64,000 nucleotides of DNA, taken from the NCBI RefSeq assembly GCF_030272615.1, contig NC_081406.1, positions 172,196,361-172,260,360 on the forward strand, read 5' to 3'. The position numbers were made by a program, and so were the translations under genes. This DNA comes from Cryptomeria japonica (lineage: Eukaryota > Streptophyta > Pinopsida > Cupressales > Cupressaceae). The first letter of the stretch is position 1. Every line of letters starts with the position of its first letter. A model generated the notes under the pieces. That model saw only the letters and a list, made by a program, of their open reading frames with translations, did no database searches and was not told where the DNA came from. Positions 22,641 through 33,593 of the stretch are shown here, piece after piece.

Positions 22641-23452
22641 AGATATAGGCTCCAAACCTTTTTACATATCAACCATCAGGCGGACAAGAGGGATCTCACA
22701 AGCTATGAGACTACCAAAAGACCAAAAAAACTAGATGCTTTTTTTAAAACAATAAGTTACTTATGACTAAAGTAGCAAACCGATGGGAGACAAGGGTACC
22801 AACCCTAAAATTTAAGCTTTTATTTTCATAAACAATAGGTTTTGAAAGGCACCCTAAAACCTTTTACTAGTAGGACCACCTTGAACTGAGACATTCTCAA
22901 ACAAGGAAAGGAGAAACATTGAATTCAAGACTAATAGGGTAGATAAATAGCTTTCAACTTAGACTAGAAGAGAAAGGAATTGGATACTAGGATAGTAGAG
23001 GAAGAGGGAAGTAGCCAACCAAATGAAGAGGGGGAGGAGGGTAATCAAAAACCTAAGTCAAGAAACTATATCATGTTATCTTTTAACTAGAATTTTGCTT
23101 CTAGTCAAACACCACCATCTCTGAGTACAATCCCCTACAAACTTAGCCACCTTAGTCACCTATATAGGATTAGTAGTAGCATGAATCTTGAAAAATTCCA
23201 CCTCAATAGGACCAAGAGAAAAGATTTCTGTAGAGTCCACCTTGAAAGGACTACGAGTAAAGCTCCCCACACAATCCACCTCTATAGGATCTATATGAAA
23301 GGAGCCTAGACCACAAAGTCCACCTCCATAGGACCTATAGTAGAAAGAATGGGGAAATAGATAGTAGTAACTCCCTCCAAAAAAAAATACATTAGAAGAA
23401 ACCTACCCCAGGGACATTTAAGATAGTGAACATTATCAAGGAACCCAAAAAA
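22641..23452 (-). mobile_element. Decayed LINE-like 3' end with approximately 40-bp CCACCT..ATAGGA repeats
   Basis: The left part (GATTAGGTAAATCAAG, ATATCAACCATCAGGCGGACAAGAGGG) resembles 27,970-28,060, read on the minus strand as a LINE-type 3' end. From about 23,195 to 23,345 the word TCCACCT(C/T)(A/G/T)ATAGGA(C/T)C recurs four times about 40 bp apart. No protein was recognised. Confidence 0.4.
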
Positions 23453-23951
23453 TGTTGGTGTGAATGAGGCTATTTACTAACTAGTTAAAAGTTAGAACCT
23501 ATTCGCTTATTAAGATTACTTAGGCATACGTGATAAGTTGTCATTAAATGTCATTTACACATTAAGTGTACTTAGGCTTAATTGACATAAGTTAGTTATC
23601 ATAAAGTTACTTTATGTAACTTGTCATTTAGTAATGCTCACAAGATCATGTTAGTTATCCTAGGTGGAATTCTAGAAGATATGAGGCTATGTCTAATTAT
23701 TTAATATTTTCTTCAAGTAGTTAGTATTATGCATTATTATTTAATTTCGTATAAGGGTAGTAGTTACTATGACATCATCTCTTGCCTATATAAGCAAGGC
23801 TCATTGGTACATTGTATCATAACAATTTTATCTCATATCATATTGATCTCCATTTTTTATTTTTTGTCATGTTTGATTGTGGTTGGTTTGCTTCTTGGTC
23901 AATCCCTTGAAGTGTGGCTAGCTTCATGATGGGCTCATAATCTTTCCAACA
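23453..23951 (+). repeat. Copia-type 5' LTR
   Basis: The LTR runs from TGTTGGTGTG to CTTTCCAACA, 499 bp. It contains a TATA box TATATAAG at about 23,787-23,794 and is directly followed by a primer-binding-like site. The internal region was not recognised and no 3' LTR was found, so the element is truncated on its right. Confidence 0.7.
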
Positions 23952-23963
23952 TGGTATTAAAGC
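23952..23963 (+). other. Primer binding site, initiator-Met tRNA type
   Basis: TGGTATTAAAGC immediately follows the LTR end CAACA. It differs at two positions from TGGTATCAGAGC, the common plant copia PBS complementary to initiator Met tRNA. Confidence 0.65.
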
Positions 23964-25056
23964 TTTGTCCAAGATAATTTCCTTCCCATAATAAAGAATT
24001 GAGTGTTTGGTAAAGATCCATTGCTTGCTCCCTCCAACATGCCAGTACGTAGACCCAACAAAATTTTGGCATTGAAAATTCTTTAAATTTTCAAAATTTG
24101 CCTCAATTCGGTTTACCATTGTAGCTATCTATGGTGACATTACTTGTGCTTTCTCCATTTTTTTCATGGGCTTGAATCATCATTTCTCTATGATATTATA
24201 TATTGTGTATATTATTATTCGTCATTGTTCTACATGGTGGTGTTTTTTTATGCTCAAAGTTTCAACATGTGTAAGTACATTTAAGAGAGGTGAAAACAAA
24301 CAAATGTACTGCTTAATATAATATATCATCCTATAGTTTTGGAAACTCTAAAAAGTGAAAAACCATTAAATATTTTCATCCAAAGAGGAGATATTTATTA
24401 AATATTTTAGCACCCCAAAAGGGTGATTTTTATAACTATTTGGGTACTTAGAGGGAAGAAGTAAACCCAAATAAATATTTCTAGTCGAGAAGAGCTAAAA
24501 TACCACCAATAATGGCACTTCAATAGATGGGTTTATCAGAAAAATAAATGGTGTTTAAAAAGGTCTAATGTTGCTAATTTAGAACCCTAATCTTATATTA
24601 AATTTTCCTTTGAAAAAAAATCTAAAAAGATAAAGAACTAGCTAAAAATGTCATCTCTAACACCCCAAAACATGGAAATTCGGTTTATGTAAAATAATCG
24701 TAAAAAGTAATTTTTCTCTTTTCATATAAAAAATAATAGAAAGTCTCTATTTTGAAAATAAATAAATTAAATTCCTTTAAAATCATTTCAAATAAAATCA
24801 TTGAAAACAATACTACCTCTTTTCAAAAATCTCCTAAAAGATTGAATTTTAAGATGCACTAGAAACCAACTAAAACTCATTTTAAAATTTTTTACTTATC
24901 CTTTATAAATAAATAACTAAATAACTAAATAAATGTGAATGTACACCAATAGACATAACTTGAGGTCATAAAATGATAGTGAGAGATCTGAACCACTCAT
25001 GATTGACCACGATGATTTTTGTAATGGAATGGATAACAAATCTCATTACTCTATTG
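23964..25056. other. No recognised feature
   Basis: AT-rich DNA following the copia PBS. No gag or pol motif was seen in any frame. Confidence 0.5.
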
Positions 25057-26268
25057 TGTGAAGTGATATGATTTAAGTGATCTCAAGAAAGTTTCGTGGT
25101 TATTTGATTTGTACATTTTGTATTCAATGTACACATTAATTATCATAATAGAAGATTAAAGTTTAAACATTGAGATATATATTTATATTATATATATCAA
25201 TTAGCAACTTTTATCATTATACTCATTTAGAAATTTACTATCCATTAGCATGATGAAATTAAATAAAAATTTATATAATTAAATATATGATCAAATCTAT
25301 AATTATTTTTGAACTGTATTGCATATTTAATTCTTATAGGTTCACTATTCAAATTTTATAATAGCTTCAGTACTCTAAATAACAAGTTTAATATAGCTAT
25401 TCAAGATTCAATGCAGTAATATTTCACCATTAAAAATATAATTTATCATAATGAATAAAAAATCAAGCAACCTAGACATAATTACAATCAAAAAATTACT
25501 TCAACACCTAAAATAAAATAAAATCATAGATATCTTTTCAATCATCTTTATAAACAATTACTTAATAGAAATTATTATTATAAATATTATAATAAAAATT
25601 TATTGAAGCCTATCGATTGTCAAATCATAAATAATGTGATACTTTAGTCAAATAAACTTACCCTTAATAATAAGTTTTAATCCTCATAACATAGTCTTAG
25701 ACTCTTAGCTTTGTCTTTAAATGTGCAAGATGGAAAGCCAACATAAATCATTTATGTGCTTAATGAAAATAATCAGATTTAATTTCTTCATAGCATTGTC
25801 GTATCTTTTTCTTTAGGTGTGCAATAGTGAAAGTCAAATCATTTGTGCTTTGATGAAAATTTAAATTTAAAAAAAATATTTAAAAAAAATTATATCAATT
25901 GTGTTTTAAAATAAAATTAAAATGTTAATGAGTTCATTAGGGATCAAATATTACTGAGTGTAAGATCTCAACATCAGAATTTTATCTGATAACCCTCAAT
26001 CCTTAACTCTTAGCCAGAAATTATCAAAGCAAAATTTGTATTCTCATATTAAATAACTAAAATACTTCAGACATTGATATAAAACCCTACAATAAAAAAA
26101 AACACTAAAACAACACTAAAACAGATTCGTTACTGTTTGAGAGATATAGCTGGAAATGACATACACTGTAATATAAATGAGAAAACAGAAAACATGGAGA
26201 AAATATTTCTCGTGGCTAATACATGAAGAAATGGAAATCTTTACATTATTTCAATTCCTAAAACACAA

Positions 26269-26921
26269 CTAATAACATTCAAATTCCTGGCAAACTGTTA
26301 CTCCCCAAATTAATCCAATGTTTGGCTTTTGGATAATGCAGAGGTGGGTATTTTCGTCTCTCACATAATCGCAATGGCAGTAATAAATATATGGGGCAGG
26401 AATAGATATCTCTGGCAATGAATTTTCTTCTACGTTTGGTGACGGATTTTCTTCATTTGGCTGGTTATCTTCATTCTGTTTGTCTTCATTTGGTTCATTT
26501 TCCTCTTCTTTGGCAGAACCCAAGCTCAATAATTCTGTGTACCCGATTTTTCTTAGTTTACCTTTGACACAGACTGGCAAAACACATGGGATCACAGATT
26601 CCATGTGTTATCGTATTCTCTGTCTTGTCCACTGCAACTGATTCCACGCCTGCAAAACACATATTATTCATTTACGTCCTCTCTTTACCTTCATATAAAA
26701 GCAATGGCAGTCCGTTGTATACTAAAAAGTCGTACCTTGTATTCGTGCAATGTCCTTTATTGCCTTTTTCTTTCTTTTCTCGTCCTCCATACTGAATTTC
26801 AGCACCATTTTCTGATGATCCAAACTATGGGCTGTTCAATTAATTGAATGAAACATAGAATGTCCTTGAAATGTTCTAAGCTACACTAAAATTAAAGGAA
26901 TAAAATGGAGAGTACCTTCAT
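26269..26921 (-). pseudogene. HIPP-like copy 2, frameshifted, CaaX lost
   Basis: Exons match copy 1: 26916-26921 (ATGAAG), 26736-26811 (76 bp) and 26269-26649. All splice sites are conserved. In exon 3, after VESVAVDKTEN, the segment encoding VEGDADP is replaced by a longer stretch with an inverted repeat (ACACATGG...CCATGTGT, about 26,582-26,608). Relative to copy 1 there is a net gain of about 10 bases, so the frame ends early. Downstream, the IGYTELLSLGSAKEE part is still open in another frame. The C-terminus has lost several bases at the CaaX codons, so the frame runs on through CIIQKPNIG instead of ending at a CaaX box. A truncated or unusual product cannot be excluded, but a normal HIPP cannot be made. 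Confidence 0.75.
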
Positions 26922-27964
26922 GTTTGATTATATAGCCTCTAGAACCTGAAATTCTGAAACAAACACGCTGGTTAGAAATCAATACCTACTGAAAGTTCAT
27001 TTGATTGGATTATCAGTATGCAAAGTCTTTATAGGAAAAGTCCATTTGCGTGGGGTGAATTAATTATGTGAAAGGCAGAAGATTTGTGGAAATGGATGGT
27101 TCCAAGCTTCCACGCACCTATCATAGAAACCAGTCTTAACTGCTTACTCAGCAAATTGGCACGATCATAACGTGGTAATATTGTTGGTTACGTAAAGAAC
27201 TTAAAAACTTGCTGGTTATTTACGTGGGAAACCCACATTATGTCGGCGACTTGAATTCTACTAGTCCACATGTTCGGCGGCATTCATTGAACAGGCTCGC
27301 TTTATCAATCAATCAATTTTTCTCCAGTTTGTAAAAGAGACAACAGGTAACTTAAAATGTGCTTCAATTTCCCTTGAAGAGTAGGTATACGTGATCGTAT
27401 GCATTTTCTCCCAACACGATTCATATTTGAAAAGGTGGATTTTAAATTTTTCTTATTTTGTCGATTGATTTGTGTGAAGTAATTTATTTTGAAGAGATTC
27501 ATATTGATGGAATATAATTAAGTGAGGTCACGAAGCTGAATAGTTAAGAATAAATTCGTTACGGATCAAGTCTTGTTGAGTGTAAAACTCAAATATCATA
27601 AGACATTAGGTTGGGATTATGTTTCAAGTGACTTCTCTCAGTCCTTGGTTCTTAACTGAAGAGATTTCAGTCTATTTGAATTAATATAAAATCATCATTT
27701 ATATATACTATATGTATAATATGCATTCTAATAATCAAAATAATTAAATATTCTTATTGTTTATATATATATATATATATATAAACTACACATTCATAAT
27801 TGAAATAGTAAGGTATTTTTATACTTAACTATTCTTAATTTTTATAGTTAGTCTATACCTTGTAAATTGTCTAATTATTCTAAGTTTGATTTGTAATGGT
27901 GAAATTAGTAGATTAATGTTGAAATTTGATTTTGTTTTGAGACTATTTTTATATAATTTCTATT

Positions 27965-29866
27965 TTGATTAGATAAAGATGGGATAGGCCCATTATTGAT
28001 ACATAACTGCCAACTAGGCGCACAAGGGGGACCTTACAAGCAATGAGATCACCCCAAACAGAAAAACCAAAAAGGGCGAGCCCATTTTAAAAAGGGTACT
28101 TTTGAATAAAGCATCAACCAATGGGAAAGGATCTCGAACAAAAAAAATTATCTAATAAAAAATAGAGGAGTTTAGGAGAACCCCAAATCAACTTGCAATG
28201 GTAACCCCTTTCACTAGGACAACACAGTAAGGGAGAGAAGGAAATACATTGGGTTTTGAGAAACTTCTCGAAACCTTTTACAAGAAAAACCCCTATGAAC
28301 AACACTGTTCATAGAAAGGGAAAGATGCAACATGGTCAACCCCACCCAAAGAAAACCATTACAAACAACATTATATGGATCACCACAATAGATCCACACT
28401 AGATCACCTCAATAGATCCACAATTTGTAGAAAAAAAAGGAGCAAAGGGCAGAGAGGAGAAGTGTCAAAATATAAGATGAAAGAATCTCCCAAATGAAGT
28501 CATCTATCATCACCATAGCGAGTACGATGGAAGTGGAGCACACATTGGTTAAGTGCCCACAAAGTAACTAGCCCAAATTGTGCCACCACTGCCCATCCAC
28601 AAATAGTAGAAGACCACTAACACCAAAGGAAAAGCCATCATTAGAGGAAGAAAACACATTCACAACACACCCCATCTTGAAACCGTAACAACCCCCAATA
28701 ATCCACCTCGATAGGATCAGAAGAGGGGTTGTCAGTCTAAATAGGCATGAGAAGAGTAGGAGACATATTTAGAGGAAGAAAACACATTCACAACACACCC
28801 TATCTCGAAACCCTAACAACCCCAAACAATTCACCTCGATAGGATCACAAGAAGGGTTGCCAATCTAAATAGACATGGGAAGAGTAGGAGCAATAAAAAA
28901 CACAATAGCCACATCCATAGAAACTATGAGCACACAACCCTTCAAAGAGGCCAAGAAACATGACCCACAAGTAGAAAAATCAATCATCGAAGAGATCCCA
29001 TAAGGAGGAAAGGACAAACCTCCTCCAAACAACATATGAGACCCAATACGGCCCACCAAGGAGCCTCTTAGAAACAACAGGGCCGTCGAAAGCCCCCCAA
29101 ACAGATAGCCATAAGACAAAGGCACACAACACAAAGACTCAAAATAGATGCTCAAACATAGAGAAAAAAACCATGCATGAGAAGTCCCCAAGCCCCAGTA
29201 GGTGAGGAATAGGAAGGGAGACATGTAGAACAGAAAAAATCCCCTAGAGAAGAAAGATGGTGCAACAACATGACCAACTCCCAATGTTGAGCACAAAAAA
29301 ACAACTAAATAGAAAAAATGACATAGAAAGAGTTGTCCACGTCAAAAGGAAGTAGAACACAGAGCAACAACACTCAGCCACTCCACCATAAGCCACACGA
29401 CCCATAAAGCCATGTAACCCCTGACGAATAGGGTAGGGGAAGGCCCTCACGTGAAAGGGGGCAAAGCAAAAGACAAAATCGTGACAACCATCGTAGGAGC
29501 AGAAAATAGAACCCAAAAGATGGTCCAGGTGAAAAAAGTGGCAGATCTGAAGGTTAGAACCTGACAACCACACACTTAGGGCATAGGAAACAATCTCCCA
29601 TAAATCCAGAGTAGGGAACCCTGAATGTGGAGACCAAACAAAAGACCCCAAGACCAAGAGTGCCCAAAAAAGGGCAGAAGTGCCGACCAGGTGAAGAAAC
29701 CCACCTTGACCATCTCCCTCATCTTCCCCATCTCCATCCCCATTCCCTTCCTCATCCTCCCCTGAAACTTCCCCTCCTCTCTGAAATTTTTGGAATGGAC
29801 TAGGTGCAATTGTTTTGATCAATGTTTCAGATCACAAAGTGTGATTCGTAATGAATAGATGCTAAC
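27965..29866 (-). mobile_element. LINE-type 3' end inserted in duplication copy B
   Basis: Read on the minus strand, the left end shows TTTTTGGTTTTTCTGTTTGG, CTTGTAAGGTCCCCCTTGTGCGCC and TATCAATAATGGGCC...TCTAATCAAAATAG, which resembles plant LINE 3' ends. Minus-strand open stretches at 28,865-29,296 and 29,244-29,822 have no recognised domain; the latter opens with an acidic Gly/Asp/Glu stretch. The insertion interrupts copy B of the duplication. No RT motif was found. Confidence 0.5.
28643..28895. repeat. 128-bp direct tandem duplication
   Basis: AGAGGAAGAAAACACATTC begins at 28643 and again at 28771. The following approximately 120 bases match closely, including CCACCTCGATAGGATCA and GAAGAGTAGGAG. 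Confidence 0.85.
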
Positions 29867-30085
29867 TTTTATCCATTTCATGTTCATTTACATTAATATT
29901 TATATGTTCAACCTTATCTTATTCATATTTACATATATTCCTAAATATTCATCATTGGTGGATAATTTGTTGTATTTATGTTCGCATATAAATTTGTACA
30001 ATCATTTTCTATTTAAATATTAGCATATCCATATCTTGATTAAGCCTAAAAATTACCCAAAAATTTGAATGTTCAAATATGAATT

Positions 30086-30845
30086 TTTCAATTACTATCA
30101 TTTCCTATTTTAATTGTGATTGACATACAGATTTCTATAACATGAAATATTTTAGCATTTAAATACATTCAATGCATATTTAATTTATATGAAGAACATG
30201 TTGGCTTGAGAGTTTACATTATGATTTTCTAAAGGTTGAAGAATATATGCTACTTAATTCTTTCTTTTATCTTTCTTGCTACCATTAATCTTTCTTTCTA
30301 TTTTCAAGGGTTTTGACCTAAGAGAACACAACTATCTGTTGATTCAATAGTCTCCACAAATGCATTTGTAAACATTTCCATCATTACAGATAGCTTTATA
30401 CATAAGTAAAAAAGGTAAAGAAAAACTTTATTATTATTTTTTATCGATCATTCCCATAAATAATTGTTCATTCTCATGCATCAAATCATTATCGTATTAC
30501 TTGAACTTTATAATCTAAAAGACTCAAATTTGACCCACTTGTTTAATTAGGCCACATAGAGCTTGAGACATATTCAAGAATGAGATCATTAATTTTTATA
30601 TTATGACAAAAAAATTCTATAGAACATATTAACTTTAATATATAACCATTGTTCACAAATCGAAGTGAAGCTATTTTGTTTATTTAATTTCTAAAAGTAG
30701 TAATTTAGTATAAAATCTTAGCTTTAAGTTTATCTAGGTGAATTTGTGGTTTATTTATATATTCTTTAAATTAGTCATGTGCAAGGTGCCCCTAACCTCA
30801 TTTAATGATGAAACCAATATTCCTACATAACCTAGGGTTTTATTC
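30086..30845. other. No recognised feature
   Basis: AT-rich sequence between duplication copy B and the LINE target site. No coding support on either strand. Confidence 0.5.
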
Positions 30846-31023
30846 TCCATTATTTAGTTTTGATTAAGGGGGAAAATTGGTTTTATAGGGACTGGAAAGC
30901 CAAAGTATATAGAGATAAAGAAAACAAAAACAATAGGGACCCAGACACCAACAAGATGTAAAAAAACCCAAAAAAATAGGGCACAACAACCCGAACAAAA
31001 AACAAAACAACAACCTAACAAAG

Positions 31024-32720
31024 TTACAAAAGCTTGGTTAATTCATCATTCTTCCTAACAACCTCTTTATTTATCAACAAAACTTGCCTACTAACACCAT
31101 CAATAGGGGTCATACCCTTATATTTGTTGCAAATTCTAGTCGTAGAACCCGAGTGGGGCACCTTGATATCCGCCATGCTATCCGAAGGATTTCTTGGAAC
31201 CTTTCTTATCCCTGCATCAGTAGCCTTAGTAATATTACCCATCTTCATACTGCCCAAAGGGGAAATATCTTGGGAAGTGACACACAACACTTCGACTTGC
31301 TCATTCTGCTTGCATATGCCTTCATTACGTTATCCATAGCTTCATTACTAACTATCACCACCGCAGTCAAACTCTGTTTGAGTTTGTGTCTGTCCTCCTC
31401 TAAAGCTTTGATTCGACTCTCATGGTCCTTCTCAAGGTGATTTGAATCACCCTTCATCTTATCAATCCTCCCTCTGAGGTAATTGAGATCCTAAAGAATC
31501 CAAGAAAATAGAGAGATTTGATGCTCTTGAAAGTTACACAGGAAAATGTTGGAGACTGTGACATTGGGGACAGAGGAATCCACTTCCTTTGGTGTAGCCC
31601 TACCCCCATTAGCAGGCATGTTGAAATTGTCAAACTGTTCTATCTCTTGCCTGCCAGAATCCATACGGATCACCTTTCTCTTTTTCACCAACACTTAATA
31701 AGAATTAACCATCGGGGACTCATAAATATGTTATTTCCCTTTTGTGTTGGCATCAGAGGCCCTAACCATCGTATTCCCCTTCACATCACTATTAGGGTCC
31801 ACCAAATCAATAGTAAAGTCAAGGTCATTATCTTCGTCCAAAATCACAAATTTCCTACCCCTGAGATTGGAGTTTTTGGAAGAGGATGGCATTGGTACCT
31901 AGTTTTCATAGATATGGTACACATCGTCCTCATCCGAATCTTCCTCCTCATCTAAGGGCATATCCCCATAATGCACCCAGACATTCTTCTAAAAGTCAAT
32001 GCCTATCTTAGTCCTAGGGTTCGTCTCCACATACAGGGCTTTGACATGTTCCATGATCAAAAGTCTCAAGCCCTCATGGATAATAGGGGAGTAAACTCTC
32101 TTCACATGAGCCCACATACTATGATTTAGGGAAGCCACCAGATAAAAGGGTAGGAAAATACATTTGTCATGGTGGAAGTGGTTCAAAATAATAAAATGGT
32201 AATTGAAAATATTGCAATATTTACCATCCAAAGTGAGGTATCGCATGAGGGATTAGGAAACATAATTGTATCCCAACCCCCATTTGCATTTTTCTTCATT
32301 TTTTCCATCTCCTTCAGTGTGAGGAAGGTCTTAAATTCTTAAGTGGTACATTTCTTCTCCCTGTAAAATTTAGACCCTTGAATTAAGGTATTAGAAATCT
32401 TGCCCATGAGTTCCTCATTAATTTATAAATTAAGGCCGAGGACTCCATCCTTCCAACCCTGGACAAAGGAATTAGTGACTAGGGTATTTGACCCATGCAG
32501 CGTCTCCATATATGTAGTTAGGCCTCACATAGATAGCTCACTCTAGATCTCTTCATTGTTACACCATTCCTCATACACCTTTGTGGGATTTAAGTGGTTT
32601 TTTGTCCCCTCCCATCAAGGAAGAAATCCCCAAACACCATAATCTATAGAGTAAAAGTAAATAAGCTCGACTAGAGAATGAAGAAAAGGATATCCTCTAG
32701 AACATTTGACTCTTTCTTAT
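31024..32720 (-). pseudogene. Unknown ORF downstream of LINE RNase H
   Basis: Minus-strand frames continue downstream of the RNase H: HGSNTLVTNSFVQGWKDGV, GSKFYREKK, TLKEMEKMKK, then MRYLTLDGKYCNIFNYHF, LLNHFHHDK-type and FLPFYLVASL segments. An acidic stretch (PLDEEEDSDEDD), a Ser-rich part and a charged, coiled-coil-like end (HESRIKALEEDRHKLKQSL) follow. Several stops (TAG, TAA) interrupt it. I do not recognise the family. The composition is protein-like throughout and the order continues from the RNase H, so it appears to belong to the same transposed unit. It could be a captured host gene or an extra LINE ORF. Confidence 0.55.
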
Positions 32721-32868
32721 TACAACCTATCCTAGCTAGGACAAAATGCCCGCTTTCCTTCATCATTTCTAAGAACCCCCTACGCATCTTACACAATACA
32801 ATCATTATGAATGAGGATGAGGAGATCCACTATGATTCTATCATTAAAATCCCACACTCTGCTGTTAG

Positions 32869-33560
32869 CTAAGCCAACTCCGATATTTCCAGATTATCGA
32901 CAACCTTGTTATCTTTCCAATACATGTGTGAAATTTGAAAGTCTTCAAATTCACCCAGAAGGGAAAGGTAGTCCTCAATGATATTCTTAATGGCCCAACT
33001 AGGGGAATAAGAACCCTTAAGATAATTAATAAAGTTAAGAGAGTCACATTCGAGCCAAACCCTTCTCATGCCTTTCTCCTTAGCCAACTTGACCACAACA
33101 TAGGTTGCATAAGCCTCAACATAGTGGTTTTTCTGGGTACCCAAAGGGAGGGCCATTGTTGAGATGAGCTTTCCATTGTGATCATGAACCACTTCCCCAC
33201 AACTAGAAGGTCCGAGATTCCCATTCATTGCCCTATCTGTATTGATTTTGACCCATCCCCAAGGGGGTGGATGCCACTTGATCCCATCTCTAAGACTCTT
33301 CAACTTGTGTAAAGGTTTGGAATTATCCCAATTAATTTTCCACCTTTAAGCAATTTCTAGGTCCTCCTTAATGGGGGAGAGATAGCCGACAACATTAGAC
33401 CCATCACAAATAGCTTGGAAATTTTCTGTAATAGCCAAATAAATTTTATTGACAACAATATTAGCATAGCAAGCTTTATCCTTAAAAATTAGATTATTTC
33501 ATTCCTTCCATAATCTCCATGAAATATGAGGCAGCATAAGGTTCCAAATGCACGAAAGAG
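32869..33560 (-). pseudogene. LINE ORF2 C-terminal end with RNase H domain
   Basis: The translation shows the RT-zinc-finger end (LWRLWKE*NNLIFKDK) and then the plant LINE RNase H: W.PPPWGWVKINTD, GNLGPSSCGEVVHDHNGKLI, EAYATYVVVKLAKEKG, VWLECDSLNFINYL and a SHMYWKDNKVVDNL end. The acidic active-site residues of RNase H are visible in NTD, E.YA and ECDS. It is broken by stops upstream of 33,303. Family role: removes RNA during target-primed reverse transcription. Confidence 0.85.
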
Positions 33561-33593
33561 TCTAGTTAGAATAATTGTCCATTATTTAGTTTT

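Larger units (their letters stand above)
25057..30085. repeat. Segmental duplication, copy B (carries HIPP copy 2), interrupted by a LINE-type insertion
   Basis: Matches copy A from GTGAAGTGATATG at its left end through the gene and upstream region to about 27,960. The match resumes at about 29,868 (CATTTCATGTTCATTTA...CATCATTGGTGG). The 1.9 kb in between is absent from copy A at that position. Confidence 0.78.
30862..33577 (-). mobile_element. 5'-truncated LINE with 16-bp target site duplication
   Basis: The 16-mer TCCATTATTTAGTTTT occurs at 30846-30861 and again at 33578-33593, exactly flanking the insertion. On the minus strand the element starts within the zinc-finger/RNase H end of LINE ORF2 at the right. 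It ends at the left with ...CAGTCCCTATAAAACCAATTTTCCCCCTTAATC before the target copy. Long target duplications and 5' truncation are hallmarks of LINE (L1-type) insertion. No clear poly(A) is present. About 2 kb lies between the RNase H and the 3' end and carries a second decayed ORF, which is unusual. Confidence 0.8.

Noticed and set aside
27758-27783. (TA)n stretch as a regulatory site
   Set aside because: Simple dinucleotide repeat, also present in shorter form in duplication copy A; nothing points to function.
28865-29822. Membrane protein genes on the minus strand (Phe/Leu-rich open frames)
   Set aside because: Hydrophobicity follows from T/C-rich composition of a LINE-like relic. The frames overlap and no family was recognised.
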